NCBI GenBank assembly: GCA_000497835.1
Contig: KI547173.1
Location: 207,177-271,176, forward strand
Length of the DNA: 64,000 nucleotides
From: a gamma proteobacterium L18
GTDB taxonomy: Bacteria > Pseudomonadota > Gammaproteobacteria > Pseudomonadales > Pseudomonadaceae
Direction: 5' to 3'
In this document: piece after piece, positions 8,840 through 18,528 of the stretch
Numbering within the stretch: position 1 is the stretch's first letter
Layout of the letters: the number at the start of each line of letters is the position of its first letter
Notes under the pieces: generated by a model
What the model was told of the DNA's origin: nothing
The model's database searches: none
What the model saw: only the letters and a program-made list of their open reading frames with translations
Position numbers and translations under genes: made by a program

Positions 8840-11800
8840 AAGGACATTGCCGCGCTGGGTCAGCTGGGTATGGGGCATGTTCCTGGCGGTCTATATTGCC
8901 GTGCCCGCCCACGCCGCCTTTACGCCATCCAGCTCCCCGCTGTTGAGTGCGGCGGCGGTTACGCCCAACGTCATGCTGCTGGTGGACGACTCCGGCAGTA
9001 TGAACAGCATCATTTGGGCCACGGCGTTCGACCCGAACGCCACCTGGTCCCAGGTCTACGTGTGCGCCAGCAACCGTAGCTGCAACTCCGTCCAGGCGCT
9101 GGACATGACGGACACCAACATCTTCCTGTCCGACCTCTACACCGGCGGCTGCTCCAATGGCTATTACGGCTTCTACCGCGCGCAGTCGTCGAACAACGTG
9201 CTGTGCCTGAAGCTGCCCGATCCGGTCGGCAGCGGCAACACCCGTTATTCGGCGGCCTATTTCGCCTACCTGATCAAACTGGCCAACGGCACCAACACTG
9301 ACTTCACCACGGGTACCATCCCCACCGACTATCGCATCAACGTGGCGCGTACCGTGTCCGCTGCCCTGGTAACGGCCAACCGCAACCTGCGCATCGGCCT
9401 GGCGACGTTCAACTCGCCCACCAACTCGGACCGCGGCCCTGGGGGGTACATCGCCCGTTCCATCAGTGACCTGCAAGCGGTGACCGGTCCCACCACGGCC
9501 ACCACCACGTCGTCGAGCCAGGCCACCACCAACTACAACAATCTGCTCAGCTCCATCAACGGCCTGGCCGCCGTCGCCAACACGCCATTGGCAGAGACGT
9601 ATTACGAAATCACTCGCTACATGCGTGGCATGACCCCGTACTACAACTCGTCACCGTCGACTTACACCAGCCCTATCCAGTACCGCTGTCAGAAGAACTT
9701 CGGCGTGGTGATCACCGACGGTCTGCCCACCTACGACCGTACGTTCCCCACTAACGATCCGTTGGGGGGCAGCAAGCTGCCGAACTGGGATGGCGTGAAC
9801 AACGACGGGGACAACCTCAACGGCGACAGTGAAGGCGACACGCTGTACCTGGATGACCTGGCTAAATTCGCCTACGACATCGACATGCGTGCGGCGTCCA
9901 CCACCAGCACGGATGCGGCGGGCAAAAGCTGGGACGCCGCCGACTTTCCCAAGCAGAACATGTTCACCTACACCGTGGGCTTCACCGCCTCCAACCAGAT
10001 GCTGTCCGACGCTGCCAGCTACGGCCACGGCAAGTACTACCAGGCCATCGACAGTGCCAGTTTGACCACTGCGCTATCCTCGGCGCTCAGTGACATCACC
10101 TCCAAGGCTGGTTCCGGCGGTGCGGGCGCCACCAACTCGTCAACCTTGTCGTCCAGCACCGTGTATTACCAGACCTTGTATGACCCGGCCGACTGGCGCG
10201 GGGTGATCAACGCCTATTCCATCAGTACCGCCGGTGTGGTGAGCTCGACGGCCAGTTGGACCACCAATACCACCATGGCCATCGGTACGGCGGGTACCAC
10301 GTTCGAGTCGTTCAACACCACGACCGGGCTGCCGATCACCATGGCTTACACCAACTATTCCCCGGCGCAACAGGCGGTGCTCAGTGCCAACCTGCCCACC
10401 GGCATCACCGGTACCAACCTGGTGAACTGGAGTCAGGGCACCAACATAACCGGCCTGCGCACGCGCACCGTGCAGATGGGTGACATCATCAACTCGCCCC
10501 TGACCCTGGCCGGGGCCACTGACCAGACCGCCTCGGACCTGACCAACGATTCGACTTACACCGCCTACCTGGCGATCAAGGCGGCCAACATGACGCCGCG
10601 TCTGCTGGTCAACGACAACGAAGGCTATTTCAACGTACTGAACACCAGTGGTGTGCGCAGTTATGCCTACATGCCTTCCACGGCGTTGGCGTCGCTGTAC
10701 AAGGTCAGCGACACCAACTACATCAACGGCACCTCGCACACTTTCCTCAACGACGGGCAAGTCGCGGTGTACGACGCGCAGGTTGGTGCCCTGTGGAAAA
10801 CCATCGCCCTGACGGGTACGGGCGGTGCGGGCAAGGCCTATACCGCCGTGCAACTGTTCGATGGCACCACCAAGAGCAACACACCCAAGGCACTATGGGA
10901 ATTGCGTCCGGACACGGCCACCACCTTCGCCAACCTCGGCTATGCCTACTCCAAGCCGGAAGTGGCGCGCTTGCCGGACGGCACCTGGGCTGCGTTTATT
11001 GCCAATGGCTACGGCAGCACCAAGGGTGTTGCCTCCCTGTTCGTGGTCAATCTGGCCACGGGGGCGTTGATCAAGGAGATCGTGGCCGAGAGCAGCAATG
11101 GCAGCAATGGCCTGTCTTCGGTCAAGCTCAAGGTCAATGCCTCCAACGTGGTCCAGGCGGCATACGGTGGCGACCTGCTGGGGCATATGTGGAAGTTTGA
11201 CCTGAGCAGTACGTCCACGGCCAGCTGGGCGGTGGCGTTTTCCGGCAGTCCACTGTTCACGGCGCCAGGCGGGTCGACCCAGCCCATTACCGCGCAGCCG
11301 TTGCTGATCACCAACAGCACCAGCGGCAAGATGGTGTACTTCGGCACCGGCAAACTGTTGGAGACGGCCGACAAGACCACCACCGACAACCAGGCGTTCT
11401 ACGCCGTATGGGATGCCGACAACGCCACGGGTAATTACACGGTGTCCAACCTGCAGTCGCAGTCGATTACCGGTACCTACACTTCGGGCACCAGCCAGTA
11501 CCTGACCACCTCGGCCAACACTACCAACTACACCTCGCTCAAAGGCTGGTACATACCACTGGTCTACGGCACCCTGCTGACCGGGAACCGGGTCATCTAC
11601 CAGGCAGCCTACACCACCGGGCGGATCATCTTCACCACGGCGGACATCGATACCACCGACCCGTGTTCCAGCCAGGGTAGTGGTTACGTGATTGAGCTCG
11701 ATGCGCTCAACGGTAGTCTATTGAGCTATCCGGTACTGGACACCGACGCCGATGGCAAAGTGACGAGTACTGACACGCGGGTGGCCGGTTTGTACATTTC

Positions 11801-11966
11801 CACCGGTATCCCGAACCTGAACGCCATCATTAGTGTGGCCGCCACCTCCACCACCGGGTCCAGCCAGCGCAAGATCGTCAACGACTCCAGCGGCACCATC
11901 ACCACCTTGGTGGAAGCGGGCGGGACCAGCAGTCCCGGGCGGATCCTGTGGCGGCAAATCCAATAG
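8826..11966 (+). CDS. pilY1: PilY1, pilus tip adhesin with VWA domain and beta-propeller
   Basis: 1046 residues, exported: signal peptide to about residue 30 (cleavage AHA/AF). The von Willebrand factor A part holds the MIDAS sequence DDSGSM at about 54-59. An Asp/Asn-rich loop lies around residues 315-345. The C-terminal half is the Neisseria PilC / PilY1 beta-propeller, with a Ca-binding-like loop DTDADGKVTSTD near the end. Known roles of PilY1 are adhesion, surface sensing and control of retraction. Somewhat shorter than the P. aeruginosa protein. No pilY2-like gene lies between it and pilE. Confidence 0.93.
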   Translation: MPNSKRTLPRWVSWVWGMFLAVYIAVPAHAAFTPSSSPLLSAAAVTPNVMLLVDDSGSMNSIIWATAFDPNATWSQVYVCASNRSCNSVQALDMTDTNIFLSDLYTGGCSNGYYGFYRAQSSNNVLCLKLPDPVGSGNTRYSAAYFAYLIKLANGTNTDFTTGTIPTDYRINVARTVSAALVTANRNLRIGLATFNSPTNSDRGPGGYIARSISDLQAVTGPTTATTTSSSQATTNYNNLLSSINGLAAVANTPLAETYYEITRYMRGMTPYYNSSPSTYTSPIQYRCQKNFGVVITDGLPTYDRTFPTNDPLGGSKLPNWDGVNNDGDNLNGDSEGDTLYLDDLAKFAYDIDMRAASTTSTDAAGKSWDAADFPKQNMFTYTVGFTASNQMLSDAASYGHGKYYQAIDSASLTTALSSALSDITSKAGSGGAGATNSSTLSSSTVYYQTLYDPADWRGVINAYSISTAGVVSSTASWTTNTTMAIGTAGTTFESFNTTTGLPITMAYTNYSPAQQAVLSANLPTGITGTNLVNWSQGTNITGLRTRTVQMGDIINSPLTLAGATDQTASDLTNDSTYTAYLAIKAANMTPRLLVNDNEGYFNVLNTSGVRSYAYMPSTALASLYKVSDTNYINGTSHTFLNDGQVAVYDAQVGALWKTIALTGTGGAGKAYTAVQLFDGTTKSNTPKALWELRPDTATTFANLGYAYSKPEVARLPDGTWAAFIANGYGSTKGVASLFVVNLATGALIKEIVAESSNGSNGLSSVKLKVNASNVVQAAYGGDLLGHMWKFDLSSTSTASWAVAFSGSPLFTAPGGSTQPITAQPLLITNSTSGKMVYFGTGKLLETADKTTTDNQAFYAVWDADNATGNYTVSNLQSQSITGTYTSGTSQYLTTSANTTNYTSLKGWYIPLVYGTLLTGNRVIYQAAYTTGRIIFTTADIDTTDPCSSQGSGYVIELDALNGSLLSYPVLDTDADGKVTSTDTRVAGLYISTGIPNLNAIISVAATSTTGSSQRKIVNDSSGTITTLVEAGGTSSPGRILWRQIQ

Positions 11967-11978
11967 AAGGAACTGAAC

Positions 11979-12389
11979 ATGCGCAAGACCACACCCGGTT
12001 TCACCCTGGTCGAATTGATGATCGTGGTGGCGATCGTTGGCATCCTGGCTTCGATTGCCTACCCGTCGTATACCAGCTACGTGCAACGCACGCACCGTGC
12101 CGAGATCACCGAGCTGATGTCCGAGACGGCCCAAAACCTGGAACGCTGGTATTCCAAATATGGCACCTACGCGGACTCCACGGCGACGTTTACGGCGCCC
12201 GCCAGCAATGCCTGGTACACCGTGAGTTTCTCCACAGCCCGCAGTGCCTCAGGTTACACGCTGCAGGCCGTGCCGATTGCCGGTACGATAATGGCCACCG
12301 ATGCCTGCGGTACGTTCACCCTTGCGCAGGACGGCACCCGTAACATCACCGGCACTACGCAGACCGTCGCCAAATGCTGGGGCCGCTGA
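11979..12389 (+). CDS. pilE: Type IV minor pilin PilE
   Basis: 136 residues. Short leader MRKTTPG, then FTLVELMIVVAIVGILASIAYPSYTSYV with Glu5, and the PilE-type continuation RTHRAEI. Two Cys (about residues 108 and 133) can form the C-terminal disulfide loop. RBS AAGGAA 12 nt after the pilY1 stop. Last gene of the fimU-pilVWXY1E operon. Confidence 0.9.
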   Translation: MRKTTPGFTLVELMIVVAIVGILASIAYPSYTSYVQRTHRAEITELMSETAQNLERWYSKYGTYADSTATFTAPASNAWYTVSFSTARSASGYTLQAVPIAGTIMATDACGTFTLAQDGTRNITGTTQTVAKCWGR

Positions 12390-12413
12390 GTGCCCCGTGA
12401 CCCTGGACCTCCA

Positions 12414-13517
12414 ATGCCCACACAACAAGAACTCATCATCATCGGCGGCGGCGTCATCGGCCTGCTGACCGCCCTCAACCTGGCCCCCCACGTAGCCCGC
12501 ATCACTCTGCTGGACCGCTCCGGCGTAGGCCAGGAGTCCTCCTGGGCCGGCGGCGGCATCGTCTCGCCGCTGTACCCGTGGCGCTACAGCGCGGCAGTGA
12601 CCGCGCTGGCGCACTGGTCCCAGGACTTCTACCCGCAACTGGGCGCGCGTCTGTTCGCCGACACCGGCATCGACCCCGAGGTGCACACCACCGGCCTGTA
12701 CTGGCTGGACCTGCCCGACGAGGATGAGGCCCTGGCCTGGGCCGCGCGCCTGAATCGTCCGCTGAGCAAGGTGGATATTTCTGCCGCCTACGACGATGTG
12801 CCGGTGCTGGGCGGTGGATACCGCAGCGCGGTGTACATGGCCGACGTGGCCAACGTGCGCAACCCGCGCCTGGTGAAGTCGCTGAAGGCGGCGTTGCAGG
12901 CCTGTGGCAATGTCACCCTGCGCGAGCACTGTGAGGTGCGTGGCTTCCTGCGTGATGGCAAGGCTGTGGTGGGCGTGGACACCGAGCAGGGCGAACTGCG
13001 CGCAGATCAGGTGGTACTGACCGCCGGGGCCTGGAGTGGTGACCTGCTGGAGAGCCTGGGAGTACGGCTGCCGGTCGAGCCGGTGAAGGGGCAGATGATT
13101 CTGTTCAAGTGCGAGGCGGATTTCCTGCCCAGCATGGTGCTGGCCAAGGGGCGCTACGCGATCCCGCGTCGGGATGGGCACATTCTGGTGGGCAGTACGC
13201 TGGAGCATGAAGGGTATGACAAGACGCCTACCGTCAGGGCGCTGGAGAGTCTGAAGGCCTCGGCAGTTGATTTGTTGCCAGCGCTGGCGGGTGCCACGCC
13301 GGTCAAGCATTGGGCGGGGCTGCGGCCTGGCTCGCCTGAGGGGATTCCGTTTATCGGGGCGCTGGAGGGTTTTGACGGGCTTTGGCTCAACTGCGGTCAT
13401 TACCGCAATGGGCTGGTGCTGGCGCCGGCGTCGTGTCAGCTGTTTGCCGATTTGATGCTGGGGCGTGAGCCGATCATTGATCCGGCGCCTTACTGCCCAC
13501 GAAGTCGATTGTCGTAA
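12414..13517 (+). CDS. thiO: Glycine oxidase ThiO (FAD-dependent)
   Basis: 367 residues. DAO-superfamily flavoprotein with an N-terminal Rossmann motif IIIGGGVIGLLTALNL, SSWAGGGIVSPLYPWRY, and the C-terminal GLRPGSPEGIPFIG plus GHYRNGLVLAPAS. In this family it oxidises glycine to the imine needed for the thiazole of thiamine. I chose ATG 12414 (MPTQQELIIIGGG); an in-frame GTG at 12390 directly at the pilE stop would add 8 residues. Convergent with pilR across a repeat-filled gap. Confidence 0.9.
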   Translation: MPTQQELIIIGGGVIGLLTALNLAPHVARITLLDRSGVGQESSWAGGGIVSPLYPWRYSAAVTALAHWSQDFYPQLGARLFADTGIDPEVHTTGLYWLDLPDEDEALAWAARLNRPLSKVDISAAYDDVPVLGGGYRSAVYMADVANVRNPRLVKSLKAALQACGNVTLREHCEVRGFLRDGKAVVGVDTEQGELRADQVVLTAGAWSGDLLESLGVRLPVEPVKGQMILFKCEADFLPSMVLAKGRYAIPRRDGHILVGSTLEHEGYDKTPTVRALESLKASAVDLLPALAGATPVKHWAGLRPGSPEGIPFIGALEGFDGLWLNCGHYRNGLVLAPASCQLFADLMLGREPIIDPAPYCPRSRLS

Positions 13518-13550
13518 CCTTGTAGCAGCAACTGACTTGAAATGGCGTCG

Positions 13551-13811
13551 CCTGTAGCAGCTGCCAAAGGCTGCGTCTGGCGCACGCGGTGCTCCAGTTG
13601 TACCGCAGTGCCTGTGACGCGGCCTGGCGGCCGCTGCTACAGGGAACCGCGTCGCCTGCATCACGACGCAGGCGACGCCGGCCTGTAGCAGTTGCCAAAG
13701 GCTGCGTCTGGCGCACGCGGTGCTCCAGTTGTACCGCAGTGCCTGTGACGCGGCCTGGCGGCCGCTGCTACAGGGAACCGCGTCGCCTGCATCACGACGC
13801 AGGCGACGCCG
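13551..13811 (+). repeat. Two tandem copies of a 131-bp repeat
   Basis: Copies at 13551-13680 and 13682-13811 are identical but for one base (AGCTGCC against AGTTGCC), separated by one G, with the start of a third (CCTGTAGCAGC) at about 13813. Each unit contains the dyads CTGTAGCAG...CTGCTACAG and GTCGCCTGC...GCAGGCGAC. It looks like a duplicated REP/BIME cluster. Short ORFs here are artefacts of the repeats. Confidence 0.85.
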
Positions 13812-13833
13812 ACCTGTAGCAGCAACTGTCTAT

Positions 13834-13920
13834 GTGGGAGCGGGTTCTACCCGCGAAAAGCACACCGCGGTCTGCCAGGAAGTCCGCGTTACCTTCTTCG
13901 CGGGTAGAACCCGCTCCCAC
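13834..13920. repeat. REP pair (inverted)
   Basis: GTGGGAGCGGGTTCTACCCG at the left and its inverted copy ending in CCCGCTCCCAC at the right, about 40 bp apart. This is the classic inverted REP doublet of the P. putida group. It fills the thiO-pilR convergent gap and could act as a transcription end or mRNA stabiliser. Another related dyad (GTAGCTGCCGGAGGCGGC...) follows to 13995. Confidence 0.85.
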
Positions 13921-14005
13921 AGGGCGTGTAGCTGCCGGAGGCGGCGTCGAAGCCTACGCGGTGTCTGTGACGCGGCCTCGCGGCCGTTGCTGCGGGTGGT
14001 GGCGG

Positions 14006-15346
14006 TTATTCGAGGCCCAGCTTCTTGAGGCGATAACGCATTGACCTGAACGACAGGCTCAAGCGCTGCGCCGCTGCCGTGCGGTTCCAGCGGGTTTCTT
14101 CCAGGGCCTGCAGGATCAGCTTGCGCTCGATGGTTTCCAGGAAATCTTCCAGGTTGTCCACATTGGTCAGGTCCGGCATGCCGTTTTCGCTGGTTGCCGC
14201 CGACTCACTCAGGCGCAGGTCGCTGGGCTCGATACGCTCGTTTTCACACAGGGTGTAGGCGCGCTCCAGCATGTTTTCCAGTTCACGCACGTTGCCCGGG
14301 AAGCGGTAGCCTCGCAGGGTTTCCAGCGCAGCCGCGCTCAGTTGCGCAGGCGGCAGGCCGCTGCCGTGGGCCAGGCGCTTGAGCACCTTGGCCGCCAGCA
14401 GGGCGATGTCTTCACGGCGTTCGCGCAATGACGGCACGCGCAGTTCGATCACGTTGAGGCGGTAGTAGAGGTCCTGACGGAAACGACCGGCCGCCACTTC
14501 CGCGTTCAGGTCCTTGTGGGTGGCGCACAGGATGCGCACGTCCACCACCACCTCACTCTGGCCGCCAATGCTGCGGATGGCTTTTTCCTGAATGGCGCGC
14601 AGCAGTTTCACCTGCATGGCCAGCGGCAGGTCCGCCACTTCATCGAGGAACAGCGTGCCGCCGTTGGCCGCCTGGAACAGGCCGGGCTTGTCTTCCACCG
14701 CGCCGGTGAAGCTGCCTTTGCGATGGCCGAAGAATTCGCTTTCCATCAACTCCGAGGGGATGGCCCCGCAGTTCACCGGCACGAACGGCAGTTCGGCGCG
14801 GGGGCCCTGTTCGTGAATCAGGCGGGCTACCAACTCTTTACCGCTGCCCGATTCGCCGCTGATGTACACCGGCGCCTGGCTGCGGGCCAGGCGGCTGATC
14901 TGTTTGCGCATGGCCAGCATCGGCGGAGAATCGCCCAGCAGGCGGTCGTCGATACTGGGTTCGCTGCCGGCAGGGCCTTGCAGGCGCAGGGCGGTGCCCA
15001 CCAGTTCACGCAGGCGCGTCAGGTCCACCGGTTTGGTCAGGAAGTCGAAGGCACCGGCCTTCAGCGCGTTGATGGCGGTGTCCAGGCTGCCGTAGGCGGT
15101 GATCATCGCCACGGGCAATTGCGGGAAGCGTTGCTGGATGTGCTGCACCAGCTCCAGGCCCGTGCCATCGGGCAGGCGCATGTCGGTCAGGCACAGGTCG
15201 AAGGGTTCGCTGGCCAGCAGCTCACGGCCTTCGCGCACGTTCTTGGCGCTGCGGGTGTCGAGCTTCATCCGGCCCAGGGTGATTTCCAGGAGTTCGCGGA
15301 TATCCGGTTCATCGTCGACGATCAGGATCTTTTGCCGTTGGCTCAT
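14006..15346 (-). CDS. pilR: PilR, sigma54-dependent response regulator for pilin expression
   Basis: 446 residues. Receiver domain with the phospho-acceptor Asp at about 55 (LCLTDMRLPDG). Central AAA+ domain with GESGSGKE (Walker A), GSFTGA (sigma54 loop; Ser in place of the usual Ala) and GGTLFLDEVADL (Walker B). C-terminal Fis-type helix-turn-helix (WNRTAAAQRLSLSFRSMRYRL). It activates pilA with RpoN, and a consensus sigma54 site lies before pilA in this window. ATG 15346 is 2 nt after the pilS stop; an in-frame TTG at 15352 would overlap pilS. Confidence 0.93.
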   Translation of the reverse strand: MSQRQKILIVDDEPDIRELLEITLGRMKLDTRSAKNVREGRELLASEPFDLCLTDMRLPDGTGLELVQHIQQRFPQLPVAMITAYGSLDTAINALKAGAFDFLTKPVDLTRLRELVGTALRLQGPAGSEPSIDDRLLGDSPPMLAMRKQISRLARSQAPVYISGESGSGKELVARLIHEQGPRAELPFVPVNCGAIPSELMESEFFGHRKGSFTGAVEDKPGLFQAANGGTLFLDEVADLPLAMQVKLLRAIQEKAIRSIGGQSEVVVDVRILCATHKDLNAEVAAGRFRQDLYYRLNVIELRVPSLRERREDIALLAAKVLKRLAHGSGLPPAQLSAAALETLRGYRFPGNVRELENMLERAYTLCENERIEPSDLRLSESAATSENGMPDLTNVDNLEDFLETIERKLILQALEETRWNRTAAAQRLSLSFRSMRYRLKKLGLE

Positions 15347-15348
15347 GT

Positions 15349-16941
15349 TCAACTCAGCTTCCGTGCATGGGCGAACGTGATGCGCAGGCAGCTGCCGCCG
15401 CGCTCACGTGGCTTGTAGTCTAGGTGCGCCTGGTTGCTTTCGCACAGTTCACGGGAAATGTAGAGGCCCAATCCAGTTCCTTTTGTTTCGGTGGTGAAGA
15501 AAGGTTCGAAGATGTGTTGCAGTTGATCGGCTGAAAAGCCGGGGCCATCATCCAATACGTCAAGAATAGGCAAGCCGTTGGTCGGTTCGATGAACAGGTT
15601 CAGCCATACCTGGGCCTGGCCATGGCTGTGAGCGCTGTAGCGCAGGCCGTTTTCCACCAGGTTGGTCAGCACCTGGGTCAGGTGGTTGGGGTCCATGCGC
15701 GTTTCGATGGGGCCGTCGGTGACGTACAGGTGCAAGGCCTGGCGCGGCGTGGCAGTGGCGCGGAAATCGTCGAGGAAGCGCTGCATGAACACCGTCAGGT
15801 CCAGCAACTCGGGCTCGGCCTGGCGCCTGCGTGAAAGCTGCAGCACGTTCTCGATGATCAGGTTCATGCGCTTGGACTGGTCCTTGATGATCTCGGTCAG
15901 GCGCAGGTCGGCCGGGTCCAGGCTTTCGGATTCCTGCAACAGTTGGCCGGCATGGCTGATGGCGCCCAGCGGGTTGCGAATCTCGTGGGCGATGCCGGCG
16001 GTCAGGCGGCCCAGGGCTGCCAGTTTGAGCTGCTGGGCTTGCTGGGCGATTTGCGACAGGTCCTCGAGAAACACCAGGGTTTGCTGTTGCTCGCCACGGC
16101 GCAGGGCGATGAAGCTGGGCTGCACCGAGGGGCCGGTGGGCTCGAACTTCAGGCTGCGCAGGCGCAGGGTAGGGTTGGTGCGCCATTGCAGCAGGCGTTC
16201 GATCAATTCCGGCGAATAGGCGGCGATCAGTTGGCCATTGAGCTGGTATTGGCCGATCAGTTTCAGCGCCCCTTCGTTGGCCAGTTGCACCCGGTTGAGG
16301 GTGTCCAGCACCAGGATGCCGGTGCGCATGCGCTGCAGGATCAGCGCGTTGAGCTCTTCCAGGTTGGTGACGTCGCTGGCGCGCTGTTCGGCCAGTTTTT
16401 CGCTGACCCGCAGCAGGCGCGTCAGGGCCTGCACCATCAGCGCCACGGCGAAGCACAGCACCCCAAGGGTGCTGGCCTGCACATAATTGGTGACGTTGTT
16501 GGGGCGCAGGAAGTTGAGGTAGAACGTCAGGTAGATGATGCCGATGCTGCCCAGCGCGGCGATCAACAGGCCATTGCGCCCACGCAGCAGCAGGTTGCTC
16601 ATGGCCACCGAGGCGATCATCAGGTTGCCGATGCCGCTGGGCGTGCCGCCGCCGGCATAGAACAGGCCCGACAGCATCAGGATGTCGAACAGCGCCAAGG
16701 CGAACACGTGGCCAGGCGGGCGCAGTTTTTCCAACAGAATCACGGCTGCAATGTTCAGCAGCAGGTAGGCCCAGCTGCCAGTGCGGAACCAGACGCCGTT
16801 GGCCAGTTCCAGCAGCTTGTCGTCCATGTCGCTGGAGATCAGCAGGATCAGGGTGATGCCGATGGTCAGGCGGTACAGGTGGTACAGGCGCAGCATCCGC
16901 CGCGCCTGGGGGCCGCCGGGCAGGAAGGTCTCAGCGCTCAC
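15349..16941 (-). CDS. pilS: PilS, membrane sensor histidine kinase
   Basis: 530 residues. About six N-terminal membrane helices (to about residue 180), a PAS-like region (MRTGILVLDTLNRVQLANEGA), an H-box AGIAHEIRNPLGAISHAG, and a C-terminal ATPase with NLVENGLRYS, DDGPGFS and GTGLGLYISREL. In P. aeruginosa it senses PilA in the membrane and phosphorylates PilR. Co-transcribed with pilR; its start overlaps the upstream small gene by 11 nt. Confidence 0.93.
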   Translation of the reverse strand: MSAETFLPGGPQARRMLRLYHLYRLTIGITLILLISSDMDDKLLELANGVWFRTGSWAYLLLNIAAVILLEKLRPPGHVFALALFDILMLSGLFYAGGGTPSGIGNLMIASVAMSNLLLRGRNGLLIAALGSIGIIYLTFYLNFLRPNNVTNYVQASTLGVLCFAVALMVQALTRLLRVSEKLAEQRASDVTNLEELNALILQRMRTGILVLDTLNRVQLANEGALKLIGQYQLNGQLIAAYSPELIERLLQWRTNPTLRLRSLKFEPTGPSVQPSFIALRRGEQQQTLVFLEDLSQIAQQAQQLKLAALGRLTAGIAHEIRNPLGAISHAGQLLQESESLDPADLRLTEIIKDQSKRMNLIIENVLQLSRRRQAEPELLDLTVFMQRFLDDFRATATPRQALHLYVTDGPIETRMDPNHLTQVLTNLVENGLRYSAHSHGQAQVWLNLFIEPTNGLPILDVLDDGPGFSADQLQHIFEPFFTTETKGTGLGLYISRELCESNQAHLDYKPRERGGSCLRITFAHARKLS

Positions 16942-17164
16942 GTGGGGCAGGGCCCTCGTTCAGATGAGCCTGGCTGCAGTACCACTGATTGCCGGTGCCG
17001 ATGGCGCGATTTTGCGGCAGGTGCACGCCGCAATGGGCGCAGCGCACCATCAGCAACGGTTGTGCCTCGCCGGTGCGGCCCGGGCGTTGCGGGGCGGGCT
17101 TGATCTTGCGCCATAGCCACAACACGGCAAAGACGATGGCGATCCAGAAAATCAGGCGAATCAT
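16931..17164 (-). CDS. PP0621-family small membrane protein with zinc-ribbon-like motif
   Basis: 77 residues. One N-terminal membrane helix (IRLIFWIAIVFAVLWLWR), then a soluble part with CAHCGVHLP and WYCSQAH, four Cys/His positions that could bind one zinc. Such proteins are conserved just upstream of pilS in Pseudomonas; the function is unknown. ATG 17164 is preferred to an in-frame TTG two codons earlier. It overlaps pilS by 11 nt, so it is probably part of the pilSR transcript. Confidence 0.8.
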   Translation of the reverse strand: MIRLIFWIAIVFAVLWLWRKIKPAPQRPGRTGEAQPLLMVRCAHCGVHLPQNRAIGTGNQWYCSQAHLNEGPAPRER

Positions 17165-17310
17165 GGTCAACAGCTCAGACAGGAAGGGATGCGGCAGTGT
17201 AGGAGCGGGCAGGGCTGGGGGACAAGCGGCGATGGGTATCGGCGGTGATATCTTTTTGATGGCGGCCCTGAGCCAAACCCCTGTGGGGGCAACTATTTTT
17301 TTGCGGATAC

Positions 17311-17340
17311 AAAAAAAGAGACCCGAAGGTCTCTTTTTTG
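17311..17340. terminator. Bidirectional intrinsic terminator (bamD side)
   Basis: Stem AGAGACC / GGTCTCT with a CGAA tetraloop, an A-run on the left and TTTTTT on the right. It can end transcription in both directions and lies 14 nt after the bamD stop. Confidence 0.9.
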
Positions 17341-17353
17341 AGTGCAGCGCTGC

Positions 17354-18379
17354 TTAGTCGAACAGGCCGAAGGTCAGGTAGCTGAAGAAGCCACGCTTTT
17401 TCTTCGGTGCATCATCGACAGGCTGAGCCGGCTCGTCAGCAGTACCGCCCTGATCTTTTGGCAGCAGGTCGTGCGGGATCGCGTCCTTGTCATCCTGGAA
17501 CTGTTTGGTCAGCTCTTGGTTGGCGCGGGTTTCACCCGGTGGCAGCGGCGCGCTGGTGCCTACCAGGCCCAGGGTGGCTTTGGTCAGCCACGAGCGGTTG
17601 TCCGCCTCGGCCTGCTGCGGCTCGAACTTGCCATCCACCAGTTGCGGGTGGTTGGGGTAGTTGAGCTTCAGGGTTTCCAGGCTGGTGGCCGCCAGTTCGT
17701 CCAGGCCCAGGCGCTGGTAGGCTTCCACCATCACGGCCAGGCCGTCGCCGACGGACGGCGTTTCCTGGAAGTTTTCCACCACATAGCGGCCACGGTTGGC
17801 GGCAGCGACGTAGGCCTGACGGGTCAGGTAGTAGTCGGCCACGTGGATCTCGTAGGCCGCCAGCAGGTTGCGCAGGTAGATCATGCGCTGCTTGGCGTCC
17901 GGCGCGTAGCGGCTGTTGGGGTAGCGGCTGGTCAGCTGGGCGAACTCGTTGTAGGAGTCGCGGGCAGCGCCCGGGTCACGCTTGGTCATGTCCAGCGGCA
18001 GGAAGCGCGCCAGCAGGCCACGGTCCTGGTCGAACGAGGTCAGGCCCTTGAGGTAGTAGGCGTAGTCCACGTTCGGGTGCTGCGGGTGCAGGCGGATAAA
18101 ACGCTCGGCAGCCGACTTGGCCGCTTCAGGCTCGGAGTTCTTGTAGTTGGCGTAGATCAGCTCGAGCTGCGCCTGGTCGGCGTAGCGCCCGAACGGATAA
18201 CGCGAGTCCAGAGCCTTGAGCTTGGCGGTGGCGCTGGTGTAGCTGTGGTTGTCCAGATCGGCCTGCGCCTGCTGGTACAGCTCGGTTTCGCTCAGGTTTT
18301 CGTCGACAACTTCCTTCTTCGACGAACAGGCGGCCGTGAGTCCGAGGATGGCGATCAGCAGCAGGTGTTTCACTTGCAT
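17354..18379 (-). CDS. bamD: Outer-membrane assembly lipoprotein BamD (ComL)
   Basis: 341 residues. Lipoprotein signal with lipobox LTAAC, then TPR repeats (LYQQAQADLDNHSYTSATAK, FGRYADQAQLELIYANY, PNVDYAYYLKGLTS). Essential member of the BAM complex that folds outer-membrane beta-barrel proteins. A C-terminal extension rich in Gln/Asp, longer than E. coli BamD, ends in KKKRGFFSYLTFGLFD, typical of Pseudomonas. The start at 18379 gives a proper signal peptide; the longer upstream frame is non-coding. Divergent from rluD. Confidence 0.93.
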   Translation of the reverse strand: MQVKHLLLIAILGLTAACSSKKEVVDENLSETELYQQAQADLDNHSYTSATAKLKALDSRYPFGRYADQAQLELIYANYKNSEPEAAKSAAERFIRLHPQHPNVDYAYYLKGLTSFDQDRGLLARFLPLDMTKRDPGAARDSYNEFAQLTSRYPNSRYAPDAKQRMIYLRNLLAAYEIHVADYYLTRQAYVAAANRGRYVVENFQETPSVGDGLAVMVEAYQRLGLDELAATSLETLKLNYPNHPQLVDGKFEPQQAEADNRSWLTKATLGLVGTSAPLPPGETRANQELTKQFQDDKDAIPHDLLPKDQGGTADEPAQPVDDAPKKKRGFFSYLTFGLFD

Positions 18380-18528
18380 GGCGGCTTGCGTCCCTATGAC
18401 GGCCGCTGTCTTGGGCGTGACCGTCCTGTTATGATGAGCGCCCCGTGGAAGCCTCGGGGCAAAAGACGCCGTATTTAACCACAAGCGTGCAGCCGAAACC
18501 AAAGGCTGTGCCGCCGCACAGTCCGAGC

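Noticed and set aside
13551..13811. Tandem repeat considered as a CRISPR array
   Set aside because: Units are 131 bp and contiguous, without variable spacers, and no cas genes are nearby.
13589..14044. Short frames within the thiO-pilR gap
   Set aside because: They arise from the 131-bp repeats and REP units, translate identically in each copy, and have no RBS.
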